NCBI RefSeq assembly: GCF_016100975.1
Contig: NZ_JACFRN010000002.1
Coordinates: 148,656 to 212,655 of the forward strand
Origin: Lactobacillus sp. W8174
Lineage (GTDB): Bacteria > Bacillota > Bacilli > Lactobacillales > Lactobacillaceae
Reading direction: 5' to 3'
DNA: 64,000 nt
Shown here: piece after piece, positions 34,842 to 42,938 of the stretch
Numbering within the stretch: position 1 is the stretch's first letter
How the letters are laid out: every line of letters starts with the position of its first letter
The notes under the pieces: model-generated
The model's input: only the letters and a program-made list of their open reading frames with translations
Told to the model about the DNA's origin: nothing
Databases searched by the model: none
Position numbers and translations under genes: made by a program

Positions 34842-36026
34842 ATGAATCCAAATTCAAAACGCAGAGAAGATTACCATAAAAGGCATTCTTCTTTAAATCT
34901 TCATCGAAATATGGCTCTAGCAGAACCTGCCAAAGCCTTTAAAGGCAGCGTTTTCGCTCGGATTTGTGGTATTGTAGCAGTTCTGTGCGTCAGCTGCGGC
35001 CTAGCTTGGCTAGCTCACATGTATTTTGCTTTACACAGCGCTATAGATGGCGAAGGCGGCAATTATGCGACATCTGCACGAATTGCCAACAGACAGCCGA
35101 TTTCTGTTTTAATTCTGGGAGTTGATCAAGGACTTGAAGGCCGTCATGATAAAGGTAATTCGGATACTTTGATTTTAGCTACTGCTAATCCAGCAAAAAA
35201 TAAATCGACAATGACTTCGATCCCTCGAGACACCCTTACTAATATATTAGGTGATCCTGGAAACAAGTACAATATGTTTCGGGTTAATTCAGCATATGGT
35301 GTTGGTGGCAGTTCTGCATCAATGAAAACAGTTTCAGCTTTAATTGGTGTCCCCATTCATTATTATGTGGAAGTAAATATGAAAGCACTAAAGAGCTTAG
35401 TTGACGCTGTTGGCGGCGTTGACGTTAAAGTGCCGTTCAAATTCTCATATGACTGGTGTGATTTTCACAAGGGTAAGCAACATTTAAATGGTCGTCATGC
35501 TGTTGCCTATGTTAGAATGCGCCATGACGATCCTCGAGGCGATTACGGCAGGCAAATGCGTCAAAGACAAGTTATCACTGCTGTTGTCCATAAAGCAGTT
35601 TCTGTGGATTCAATTACCAATTACCGCAAGTTAGTTAAGATTTTTTCAAAATATGTCAAAACCAACCTTACATTTAATGACATGTTAGCTTTAGCACTGA
35701 CATATCGAGGCTGTTCGCAAAATATTGCCAGTGGTTATATTCAGGGTCATGATGCCTGGATTAATGGAGCCTCTATTCAGGTAGCATCAACTGAGGAGCT
35801 GCAAAAGGCTTCGGACAAGATACGTACCAATCTTGACTTGGATAAAAAAGTATTGGATAATGATGAAACGAAACTCAATAAATTAAATGAGCAGAATAAT
35901 AATATTAAGTGGAAAGATCCCAGTCCGTTTACTAACTACCAGATTTATCGTTCGGTAGTAACTGATGAATCAATTAACAATTCTTCAGGAACCGGAACCA
36001 GTGGTGATAATTCTGCAGGTCAATAA
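34842..36026 (+). CDS. LytR-CpsA-Psr (LCP) family wall-polymer ligase
   Basis: 394 residues. Short basic cytoplasmic N-terminus, one transmembrane helix (about 42-65), then the extracellular LCP domain (about 90-290): VLILGVD, NSDTLILATANP, SIPRDT, and YVRMRHDDPRGDYGRQMRQ (pyrophosphate/polyprenyl binding Arg residues). A hydrophilic, Asn/Ser-rich tail follows. LCP enzymes attach teichoic acids or capsular glycans to peptidoglycan. The start is poorly supported: AGAGGA touches the ATG and no other start is near. A paralogue lies at 59119. Followed 27 bases later by a small membrane protein. Confidence 0.92.
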   Translation: MNPNSKRREDYHKRHSSLNLHRNMALAEPAKAFKGSVFARICGIVAVLCVSCGLAWLAHMYFALHSAIDGEGGNYATSARIANRQPISVLILGVDQGLEGRHDKGNSDTLILATANPAKNKSTMTSIPRDTLTNILGDPGNKYNMFRVNSAYGVGGSSASMKTVSALIGVPIHYYVEVNMKALKSLVDAVGGVDVKVPFKFSYDWCDFHKGKQHLNGRHAVAYVRMRHDDPRGDYGRQMRQRQVITAVVHKAVSVDSITNYRKLVKIFSKYVKTNLTFNDMLALALTYRGCSQNIASGYIQGHDAWINGASIQVASTEELQKASDKIRTNLDLDKKVLDNDETKLNKLNEQNNNIKWKDPSPFTNYQIYRSVVTDESINNSSGTGTSGDNSAGQ

Positions 36027-36052
36027 CGTTCGGGCAAAGGAGGATAAAGAAT

Positions 36053-36427
36053 ATGCGTAAGCAATCTATGTTCCTGGCTGTTTATAGTACAATATCAGCC
36101 TTCATTGCTTTTATTGCGATAGCGTTCATTTGTTTGCGTACATTTCGTTGGAATTTACCAGTTGCTATATTAGCAGCAAGTATATTTGCCTTAATTTTCT
36201 TTGCTTTTTCATGGTTTCGTGGTCATGCTTCCGTTGAAATTAAACGAATTGCACGGGAATATCATTTATCTGATAAGGATTTAGCTAAAATTACTGGAAT
36301 GAAAGCAAGCGATTTTCCAATATATAATGATAAATTGCAGTTGATTTTACCTAAGCGTTATTGGCCTAAAGTATTGGACTCCTTGCAGAAATATGAACAA
36401 GAAAAAAAGGAAAAGGTGGGCAAATAG
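36053..36427 (+). CDS. Small membrane protein, unknown function
   Basis: 124 residues. Two N-terminal hydrophobic helices (about 7-27 and 32-52) with a short loop between them, then a charged cytoplasmic tail. No family recognised with confidence. GGAGG precedes ATG 36053; 27 bases after the LCP gene, so probably the same transcript. Its stop codon lies inside the loop of the terminator. Confidence 0.75.
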   Translation: MRKQSMFLAVYSTISAFIAFIAIAFICLRTFRWNLPVAILAASIFALIFFAFSWFRGHASVEIKRIAREYHLSDKDLAKITGMKASDFPIYNDKLQLILPKRYWPKVLDSLQKYEQEKKEKVGK

Positions 36428-36438
36428 CCCACTTTTTT
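36416..36438 (+). terminator. Terminator overlapping a stop codon
   Basis: GTGGGC-AAATA-GCCCAC-TTTTTT. The TAG stop (36425-36427) of the preceding gene is in the loop and first base of the 3' arm, so translating ribosomes would cover the hairpin. Confidence 0.88.
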
Positions 36439-36523
36439 ATTGTGCATGTTAGCAAAGGCAAGAATTTGAGGGTAGTTTTACTTTATTTTGTACAATTTAT
36501 ATTGATATTTAGGGAGATGCACA

Positions 36524-38071
36524 ATGAGCTTACTCACAGTTAAAAATTTGGGACAAGGTTTTGAAGATAAAACTTTATATGAAAATGCCAGTTTTGTACT
36601 CAACAAAGAGGATCATATGGGTGTGACTGGTCAAAATGGGGTTGGTAAATCAACCTTGATTAAAATTTTAACTGGTGAAATACTACCTGATGAAGGACAA
36701 ATTAAATGGCAAAATAAAATTACTATAGGTTACCTTGACCAGTATGCCAAGCTGAAACCGGGGGTAACAATTCGCAAGTTTTTACGTACAGCTTTTGCAC
36801 CACTTTATCGTAAAGAAAAAGAGTTAAGTTCGTTGTATGAAAAGTATGCAACTGAGGGTGATAGTTCTTTACTAGAAAAAGCGGGTAAAATGCAAACCTA
36901 TTTAGAAGAAAATAATTTTTATAATATTGATACCGAAATTGAGCGCGTTGCATCGGGATTAGGTCTGGCAGAGCTGGGATATGATCATGATGTGAGTCAA
37001 TTGTCAGGTGGTCAAAGGTCAAAAATTATTTTAGCTAAGTTGCTTTTGCAAACACCAGATGTATTGCTGCTAGATGAGCCGACGAACTATCTTGATGTTT
37101 CACACATAGATTGGCTGGTTGACTATTTGAACAATTTTGCCGGTGCTTTTATCGTAGTTAGCCATGATTATGACTTTTTAGACAGAATTGCCAATTGTAT
37201 CATTGATATAGATATCGGCACAATAACGCGTTATACTGGGACTTTAAAACAGGCAATGCGTCAAAAAGAAGCTAATCGGGAAACGTATATGAAGGCTTAT
37301 GCTAACCAGCAACGTAAGATTGCCAAAACAGAAGCTTATATTCGCAAAAATAAGGCTGGTACCCGTTCAAAAAGCGCAAAATCACGGGCACGGCAACTTG
37401 CAAAAATGGATGTACTAAATCCACCTAAAAATAACCATAAACCGCACTTTGCATTTCCTTATGTGGCTACAGCAGCCAACCTTTTATTGCAAACGCAGGA
37501 TTTAGTAATTGGTTATGATCAGGCGTTAGTCAAAGAAGCGTTCAATTTTTCGGTTGGGGGTAATGAAAAAGTTGCTATTACCGGTTTTAATGGCATTGGA
37601 AAGTCAACGCTTTTAAAAACATTACTGGGACAACTTGATCCGATTTTTGGCACCTATAAATTGTCTGAAACTGCTAAAATTGCCTACTTTAAACAGGAAT
37701 TAACTTGGCCGAATAACAATATGACGCCTCTGCAATATTTGCAGGAAAACTTTGAACGCATAAAACCCAAAGAATTAAGAGGGGCTCTAGCAAAACTAGG
37801 CGTTACTGCTCAACAGGCAATGAGTCCTTTAAAAAAACTGTCAGGTGGCGAACAAGAAAAAGTCAAACTAGCAAAAATGTTATTTGAACCGGCAAATTTA
37901 TTGTTTTTGGATGAGCCGACTAATCATTTGGACAGTGATTCTAAAGATGCGTTAAGACAGGCTATCATCAAATTTCCTGGTGGAGTGATTATCGTGAGCC
38001 ATGAACGTGATTTTTTCCAAGGCAATTGGGTTGATAAAACTATTGATATTGAGACTATGAATAAACTTTGA
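36524..38071 (+). CDS. ABC-F family ATPase
   Basis: 515 residues with two ABC domains and no membrane segment. First Walker A is GQNGVGKSTL, signature is LSGGQRSKIILAKLLL, and Walker B is VLLLDEPTNYLD. The inter-domain linker has many Lys/Arg (about 235-310; KNKAGTRSKSAKSRARQLAK). Second Walker A is GFNGIGKSTL, with LSGGEQEKVKLAKML and LLFLDEPTNHLD. ABC-F proteins act at the ribosomal exit site, as translation factors or target-protection factors; the linker length does not decide which. Start ATG 36524 follows AGGGAG. Followed 8 bases later by the threonine/serine exporter pair. Confidence 0.92.
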   Translation: MSLLTVKNLGQGFEDKTLYENASFVLNKEDHMGVTGQNGVGKSTLIKILTGEILPDEGQIKWQNKITIGYLDQYAKLKPGVTIRKFLRTAFAPLYRKEKELSSLYEKYATEGDSSLLEKAGKMQTYLEENNFYNIDTEIERVASGLGLAELGYDHDVSQLSGGQRSKIILAKLLLQTPDVLLLDEPTNYLDVSHIDWLVDYLNNFAGAFIVVSHDYDFLDRIANCIIDIDIGTITRYTGTLKQAMRQKEANRETYMKAYANQQRKIAKTEAYIRKNKAGTRSKSAKSRARQLAKMDVLNPPKNNHKPHFAFPYVATAANLLLQTQDLVIGYDQALVKEAFNFSVGGNEKVAITGFNGIGKSTLLKTLLGQLDPIFGTYKLSETAKIAYFKQELTWPNNNMTPLQYLQENFERIKPKELRGALAKLGVTAQQAMSPLKKLSGGEQEKVKLAKMLFEPANLLFLDEPTNHLDSDSKDALRQAIIKFPGGVIIVSHERDFFQGNWVDKTIDIETMNKL

Positions 38072-38079
38072 GGTGAAAA

Positions 38080-38856
38080 ATGAGTGCTAGACCAGGTGAA
38101 TTATTTTACCAAGATTTGCTTGAAACCTGCTTAACTGCCGGTGAATTAATGATTGAAGGCGGCAGCGAAATGTATCGGGTTGAAGATACGATGGTGCGAA
38201 TTGCCAAAAGTGCCGGTGAACCGGATCCACGTGTTTTTGTTGTGCCAACGGGTGTTTTTCTGAGCTTAGATCACGGTAACTATTGCCAGAGCACACTTGT
38301 GCATGAGCGCAATATCAACCTTGAACTAGTTGACCGCATCAATTCTTTGTCGCGAGCTTTTGCAGATAAAAAAATAACTTTGCAAGAAGTTAAAAACGAA
38401 GTTACTAAGATGGCAAAGGGAGGTTATCCTACTTTCCCTATATGGCTGCAGACAATTGGTGCCGCTATTTTAAGTGCAACGCTCATGGTATTGTTCATGA
38501 ATAATTATGATTGGATTGATTTTCCGGCCGCGGCTATCGTGGGGGCTATTGGATTTCTTTCATTTTATTATTTTAAACGTTTTACTAACGTAAGATTCCT
38601 GGCTGAACTTGTTGCAGCCCTGATTATGACGGTAATTGCAGCCGGTTTAGTTCAACTTTTTCCGCAAATGATTATTGACCATATTCTAACTGGTGCATTA
38701 ATGCCGCTTGTTCCGGGTCTTGCTTTGACAAATGCACTGCGAGACTTATTTAAAGGTGACATTCTTTCAGGAATGGTGAAAATTTGTGAGGCTCTGCTTA
38801 CAGCATTTGCATTGGGCGGCGGAGTTGGTATTGTCTTGAAATTTTTAGGAGCTTAA
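38080..38856 (+). CDS. Threonine/serine exporter, ThrE (DUF1212) half
   Basis: 258 residues. Soluble N-terminal part with EGGSEMYRVEDTMVRIAKSAG, the DUF1212 signature, followed by about five helices. Needs the partner encoded 3 bases downstream to complete the ten-helix exporter. AGGTG precedes ATG 38080. Together with 38860-39336 this is the usual split form, while 14665-16020 is a fused form. Confidence 0.88.
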   Translation: MSARPGELFYQDLLETCLTAGELMIEGGSEMYRVEDTMVRIAKSAGEPDPRVFVVPTGVFLSLDHGNYCQSTLVHERNINLELVDRINSLSRAFADKKITLQEVKNEVTKMAKGGYPTFPIWLQTIGAAILSATLMVLFMNNYDWIDFPAAAIVGAIGFLSFYYFKRFTNVRFLAELVAALIMTVIAAGLVQLFPQMIIDHILTGALMPLVPGLALTNALRDLFKGDILSGMVKICEALLTAFALGGGVGIVLKFLGA

Positions 38857-38859
38857 AAA

Positions 38860-39336
38860 ATGCCTTTTTGGTTAGAAATAGCAATTAATGTTGCTTTTGC
38901 CTACCTTGCTTCGGCTGGCTTTGCTTTAACAATCAATGTCCCGCGCAGGGTACTTAATTTAGCCGGCGTGAGTGGAATTATTAGCTGGATTATTTATTGG
39001 CTGGCAATGAGAGCGTCGATGGGTCGGTTATTATCCAATTTACTTGGCTCTTTTGCTATTGGTATTTTAGGAATAGTTTTTGCCAGAATGAAAAAATGCC
39101 CGGCTACAGTTTTTTATATCCCAGCGATTGTGCCTTTAGTGCCAGGTGTTCCAGCATATCAGGCTGTGCGTGAATTAACATCCGGCAACCTCAGGGGTGC
39201 AAATGATGCAGTTTTAAGAGTAATAATAGTCACAGGTTCAATTGCTTTGGGGATGCTCTTGTCGAACATGTGTGTGGAAATTTTCTTCAGAATAAAAAAA
39301 TTTTACAAACGTCACTCAGATAAGTATAATAATTAG
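38860..39336 (+). CDS. Threonine/serine exporter, DUF3815 half
   Basis: 158 residues, about five helices. FYIPAIVPLVPGVPAYQAVREL is the DUF3815/ThrE_2 signature (a VPLVPG pore-like motif also seen in the ThrE half). Starts 3 bases after the upstream partner gene. Its last 35 bases contain the promoter of the downstream RNA (TTTACA, 17-base gap, TATAAT). Confidence 0.88.
   Translation: MPFWLEIAINVAFAYLASAGFALTINVPRRVLNLAGVSGIISWIIYWLAMRASMGRLLSNLLGSFAIGILGIVFARMKKCPATVFYIPAIVPLVPGVPAYQAVRELTSGNLRGANDAVLRVIIVTGSIALGMLLSNMCVEIFFRIKKFYKRHSDKYNN
39302..39330 (+). promoter_or_regulatory. Promoter of the candidate small RNA
   Basis: TTTACA (39302-39307) and TATAAT (39325-39330) are 17 bases apart, near-consensus, inside the end of the upstream gene. 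Predicted start of transcription is about 39337. Confidence 0.7.
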
Positions 39337-39511
39337 TGCGAGTCGACAAAAACGCGAGATGCGTATTTGTATGAGGACGTCCGCCTTAAGTGGCAGGCAC
39401 GGGAAGTGCTGGCGGTTGACCAACCTGATGTGAACAGAAGTAGTCACCTGTTATTATTAACGGGCCTCGATTTGAAAAAGAGCAGATTCTTAATTGAATC
39501 TGCTCTTTTTT
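39337..39511 (+). ncRNA. Candidate structured small RNA, family not recognised
   Basis: About 175 bases between a near-consensus promoter and a very strong terminator, with no convincing reading frame. The core (about 39372-39470) is clearly more G+C-rich than the surroundings and full of pairings: CCGCC (39391) with GGCGG (39411); a GCAC-GGGAA-GTGC hairpin; GGTT-GACC-AACC; GTGA with TCAC; CCTGTT with AACGGG; and GAGG closing with CCTC. I considered 6S, SRP, RNase P, tmRNA, T-box and the common riboswitches and could not make it fit any. The following gene is on the other strand, so it is not a leader. Confidence 0.6.
39475..39511. terminator. Bidirectional terminator
   Basis: AAAAAGAGCAGATTC and GAATCTGCTCTTTTT form a perfect 15-base-pair stem around TTAATT. 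Ends the small RNA on plus and the C39-like peptidase gene on minus (its stop is at 39512). Confidence 0.92.
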
Positions 39512-40222
39512 CTATTCTAGATATAATGCTTGTTTGCCTTGCTGGTTATAACTTTTTTCCAGGTTTCTCCACGGAATTGCTTTATTTTTATGACCAAAGG
39601 GATCATTAACGTAAACGATTTTTGCCTTTTTATCAAAGCCGGTAATAACGCAAGCATGTGAAGACGGAGTCACATGGACTTCACCTTGAGCTGTTTGCCA
39701 CGTTTGCATGTCGCTAACATGATTAAAATTGGTGGTGGTAATGATTAGAACTGGATGACCATCAGAAACCAATTTTATTACTTGGATAAAATCATGATTC
39801 GTGAAATTCTTAATACGGTTAGTATACTTGAGAGCAACTTGCTCTAGCGGTTCATTATAAACGCACCAGCCTGCATTTGCCTGACTCATGTAACCAACAA
39901 AACCAACATGAGGGTTGCCCCGATATTTGCCATTATCGGTATAAGAAGAAACGTGTTTTATATTTTCAGACAAATTTAGTTTATTTACCTTGATACCATA
40001 ATAGCGTAAAAGCATTGACAGAGAAGTTACTTCGCAACCATTAGGCAGATCTGGATATTGATTTTCTAGGGGAACATCTAGCTTCTGGAATGATTTCAAG
40101 GTTAACCAGTCATAACGGTCTTTAAAATCAGCCGAGTTAAAGATTGTAAAAACTAAACCTAGAGAAAAAATAACCAGTAGTAGTATCAAAATTGCTTTAA
40201 TGGAAAATCTTTTCTTTTTCAT
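39512..40222 (-). CDS. C39-like peptidase, membrane-anchored
   Basis: About 236 residues. One N-terminal hydrophobic helix (signal anchor), then a papain-like C39_2 domain: catalytic Cys in LPNGCEVTSLSMLL, His in SHACVITGFD, and Asp in YVNDPFG. Probably an extracellular cysteine peptidase of unknown substrate; it is not part of a bacteriocin exporter because no ABC parts are present. The frame is open to 40270, but that would begin inside the terminator of the upstream gene (40257-40286). The ATG at 40222 (MKKKRFSIK) is therefore preferred, with a weak AATAGG. Confidence 0.8.
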   Translation of the reverse strand: MKKKRFSIKAILILLLVIFSLGLVFTIFNSADFKDRYDWLTLKSFQKLDVPLENQYPDLPNGCEVTSLSMLLRYYGIKVNKLNLSENIKHVSSYTDNGKYRGNPHVGFVGYMSQANAGWCVYNEPLEQVALKYTNRIKNFTNHDFIQVIKLVSDGHPVLIITTTNFNHVSDMQTWQTAQGEVHVTPSSHACVITGFDKKAKIVYVNDPFGHKNKAIPWRNLEKSYNQQGKQALYLE

Positions 40223-40256
40223 AAACCTATTTAAACATAGGATGATTATTAAAAGC

Positions 40257-40286
40257 AAAAAATCGCTCAAATTAATGAGCGATTTT
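40257..40286 (-). terminator. Terminator of the multicopper oxidase gene
   Basis: AAAATCGCTC and GAGCGATTTT pair perfectly around ATTAATTT, followed by TTGC on the minus strand, 35 bases after the oxidase stop. Confidence 0.8.
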
Positions 40287-40321
40287 GCTAAATTTTATTT
40301 TTTCTTTATTGAAAGCGGTAA

Positions 40322-41899
40322 TTAGTGGTGAGTTGCGCTTGATAAAGCATCAAGACTGTGATCTTCACCCTTAACTGCCATACCTTCAACGTCCATTCCT
40401 GGGCAGAAGACTTCGTCTTCAGGTACTCCTCTTTCTTCAGCAAAAGCCTTAGTCAAAGTTTCCATGTCCATCAAATGATATTTCTTGTCTGGTTCTTTTG
40501 GATCAACAATTTGAATTTGCGCCATCATACCGGCATCTTCGTGCTCGATAATGTGGCAGTGGTACATGAAGACACCCGTGTTTTGGAAGTAAACCTTTAT
40601 GCGAACCGTTTCTTGAGGTGCTACTTCGATAGTGTCCTTGTAAACGCCTCTTTCGTTTGGATATGGCTCTTTACCGTTACGTGATACAACCAAGAAGTGG
40701 GCACCGTGAGTGTGGAATGGGTGCAACATACCGTTAACTTTATCGTTAGTGTTAGTTACATCCCAGTATTCAGCATTCATCAATTCCTGCTTCATGTCAA
40801 TTCTTTCCATTGAGAACAACTTGCCATTGATCATGTTGTGGTTGTCCATAGTAACATGAGGAATTGGTGAGTTAGGGTTAACAACTGGATCGTATGGTTT
40901 GAACAATGTGTCAGGAATTACGCTGTCATCTTTTTCATAGCTGTGAATTCTGAATTCAACCAACTTGAAGTCATCAGTGTAAAGGTTGACAACATCGCCT
41001 TCTTTGTAATTGCTGAAATCAACAACTACTTGTTGACGCTCACCTGGTCCGATTAAAACCTTAGTCAATTTAACTGGGTGCTCCAAGAATGAGTCATCAC
41101 CGGCGATTTGGGTCATTACCAAGTCATCGCTAAAGTGCAGGCGCCATTCACGACGGTTAGAACCACCTAAGAAGAGCAAACGTACTTTTTGAGTAGTGAC
41201 ATCAACGTATGGACGGACAACACCATTGATAATTGGAGTGTCGCCAAAGATACCCATTGCGTTATAGTCTGCCTTGTAGTCAAATTGGTTATCTTCGTGG
41301 AAAATACGGTCTTGCAAAATAATTGGGAACTCGTCCTTGCCGTATGTCTTAGGAATTGGTAACTTAGCTTCGTTGGCGTCAGTAATAACGACACCCATTG
41401 CTAGCCCCATCCAAACTTGCATGGCTGTTGATGGACATGGGTGAGCGTGAAGCCATGTTAAGGCTGCCGGCTGCTTAACAGTAAAGTCAATTTGCTTTTC
41501 TTCACCTGGATAAACTGGTGAGTGGCAAGCACCATCGTTACCAGGACCTTGAAGTTCCATACCATGCCAGTGGTATGTAGTTAATTCTGGCAAGCTGTTC
41601 TTCAAAGTTACGTGAACGTGTTGACCTCTGGTCAAAACCATAGTTTTACCAAGAACTGGGAAGTTGTAGCCCCAAGTATGAGTCTTTTTACCTGGCAAAA
41701 ATTGGAAGTCACCCTCCTGGGAATCAATTGTGTACCAAACATCATTGTTTTCTTGTTTATCAGGCTCTAATACTGGTGGAACAATTAAAGGTTGGGCTTC
41801 AACACCTTCAGGAATGTGAAGATCCTTGTATCCCATTTCGTGATTTTTATCAAAATCTTCGGAATTATAGAAATAATCTGTGTAAACTTTATCTGACAT
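40322..41899 (-). CDS. Multicopper oxidase (laccase-like) with ApbE-like C-terminal motif
   Basis: 525 residues. Three cupredoxin domains with all four copper blocks: YHWHGMEL, WLHAHPCPS, HPFHTHGAHF and MYHCHIIEHEDAGMM (type 1 Cys in HCH, axial Met). It should couple one-electron oxidation of phenols or metal ions to reduction of O2 to water. No Tat or Sec signal is visible, so it appears cytosolic, as in other lactic bacteria. The tail ends DALSSATHH, resembling an ApbE flavin-attachment motif (Asp517 to Thr523), though Ser replaces the usual Gly. AAAGG precedes ATG 41899. The upstream region carries two cre-like sites. Monocistronic. Confidence 0.92.
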   Translation of the reverse strand: MSDKVYTDYFYNSEDFDKNHEMGYKDLHIPEGVEAQPLIVPPVLEPDKQENNDVWYTIDSQEGDFQFLPGKKTHTWGYNFPVLGKTMVLTRGQHVHVTLKNSLPELTTYHWHGMELQGPGNDGACHSPVYPGEEKQIDFTVKQPAALTWLHAHPCPSTAMQVWMGLAMGVVITDANEAKLPIPKTYGKDEFPIILQDRIFHEDNQFDYKADYNAMGIFGDTPIINGVVRPYVDVTTQKVRLLFLGGSNRREWRLHFSDDLVMTQIAGDDSFLEHPVKLTKVLIGPGERQQVVVDFSNYKEGDVVNLYTDDFKLVEFRIHSYEKDDSVIPDTLFKPYDPVVNPNSPIPHVTMDNHNMINGKLFSMERIDMKQELMNAEYWDVTNTNDKVNGMLHPFHTHGAHFLVVSRNGKEPYPNERGVYKDTIEVAPQETVRIKVYFQNTGVFMYHCHIIEHEDAGMMAQIQIVDPKEPDKKYHLMDMETLTKAFAEERGVPEDEVFCPGMDVEGMAVKGEDHSLDALSSATHH

Positions 41900-41966
41900 A
41901 TTCGTCTACCTTTCAGTTAAAAAATTTAGTGAAAAATTTTTAGTTACATGTTAAATTTACTCTATG

Positions 41967-41980
41967 TGAAAACGCTTGTA
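41967..41980. promoter_or_regulatory. cre-like site (downstream) for the multicopper oxidase
   Basis: TGAAAACGCTTGTA fits TGWAARCGYTWNCW at about 12 of 14 positions on either strand. It lies between the oxidase promoter and its start codon. Confidence 0.5.
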
Positions 41981-42005
41981 AAGTAGATAAAGTTAAGTTT
42001 TTTTA

Positions 42006-42033
42006 ATAATAATTTATAAAAGCGCTTTTTCAA
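42006..42033 (-). promoter_or_regulatory. Multicopper oxidase promoter with embedded cre
   Basis: On minus, TTGAAA (42033-42028) and TATTAT (42011-42006) are 16 bases apart. The spacer region holds the palindromic cre-like TAAAAGCGCTTTTT (42017-42030), so CcpA would directly cover the promoter. Confidence 0.6.
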
Positions 42034-42259
42034 AATTTCATAGAGCAAAGTGTTATTTAATATTGGCAAAAATTCTGCTTAAACAGTGGTTTTCTTTGAA
42101 TAAAAACAGCATTTGACCATTTTTTGTTAACATTGAATAGCAAAAGTGTTTTTTAAAAAAATATTTTTAAAAGAAATAAAAAAATTGTTTTTAAACAAAA
42201 CTTTTTGTATCGTATAAAAGACTGATAAAATTTGATAAATTTAGATAAGGGTTTTTAAT

Positions 42260-42817
42260 TTGAAAATAAGCTTAACAGATTTAACTACAAAAATAGAAAA
42301 ACAAGATTATATTGAAGACTTAGAAACTGTTAAATATGCAGAAATTAGTAAGTCAAAAGCCAGAATACAAGAGTTAGCGGCTAAATTAGTTGAAGAAACC
42401 AGAGCTGCGCTTAAGCATAGCTCATTAAGTCATGTTGCACTTGAAATAAGCGGGCAGAGACCAGTTGCCTTTGCTTTAGAAAGTAATATTATTAATTTGC
42501 CTTATAGTAACTACAAAAAGATTGCTAATTTTTTCGAAGAAGGTAAAGAATATCCTGTGGCCATTTATTTTGAAACTAAATCAGAATATTTAAATGCATC
42601 AGGGTTTAGAATTGACCAGATAGCAACAGAAGAAGAAATTGAACAAGATGAAACGGTTATTGTAGACAGACTGACAAATGCAATGCAGGAAAAAATTAAG
42701 CAGGTACGTGAATACCAAAAGCCTTCGACTTCAATCAAAAAGAAGTCGGTTACTAAAGAGCCAGCTGCTAAGAAAACTGATAAAACTAAGAAAAAAACTA
42801 CCAAAAAGACTAAATAG
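42260..42817 (+). CDS. Hypothetical protein with lysine-rich tail
   Basis: 185 residues, TTG start at 42260 (AAGGG 8 bases upstream). An N-terminal helical region is followed by a mixed alpha/beta middle (PVAFALESNIINLPYSNY) and a low-complexity tail of Lys/Thr/Ala (about 155-185). No known family recognised. The basic tail suggests binding to nucleic acid or an acidic wall polymer, but there is no signal peptide, so nucleic acid is more likely. It is a stand-alone gene. Confidence 0.7.
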   Translation: MKISLTDLTTKIEKQDYIEDLETVKYAEISKSKARIQELAAKLVEETRAALKHSSLSHVALEISGQRPVAFALESNIINLPYSNYKKIANFFEEGKEYPVAIYFETKSEYLNASGFRIDQIATEEEIEQDETVIVDRLTNAMQEKIKQVREYQKPSTSIKKKSVTKEPAAKKTDKTKKKTTKKTK

Positions 42818-42938
42818 AAATCCTTATTTTTTAATAGGGAACGGTTTTTAATTATTGCTTTAATAATGCTATTTTTAAGCTCAGCTATTCAAAAGATACT
42901 TTTTACAATATAATGGAGAAAGAAGCAGGAGGTCCGTT

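Larger units (their letters stand above)
41900..42259. other. 360-base divergent intergenic region
   Basis: Very A+T-rich gap between the multicopper oxidase (minus) and the hypothetical gene at 42260 (plus). It holds the oxidase promoter and two cre-like sites described separately. On plus, TTGTAT and TAAAAT near 42206-42232 could drive the gene at 42260. I see no gene in it. Confidence 0.6.

Noticed and set aside
39374..39470. Resemblance of GAGGACGTCC and ACAGAAG in the small RNA to RNase P RNA conserved parts, and of CTGATG to a hammerhead core
   Set aside because: The RNA is less than half the length of RNase P RNA, the other conserved regions are missing, and the hammerhead core lacks the required CTGATGA and GAAA.
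39367..39609. 80-codon frame starting MYEDVRLKW over the small RNA
   Set aside because: It runs through the RNA stems and the terminator into the antisense of the C39 peptidase gene; no proper ribosome site; composition driven by RNA structure.
39512..40270. Bacteriocin-processing role for the C39-like peptidase
   Set aside because: No ABC exporter domain, no double-glycine leader peptide gene nearby; the domain is the C39_2 type found in many secreted proteins.
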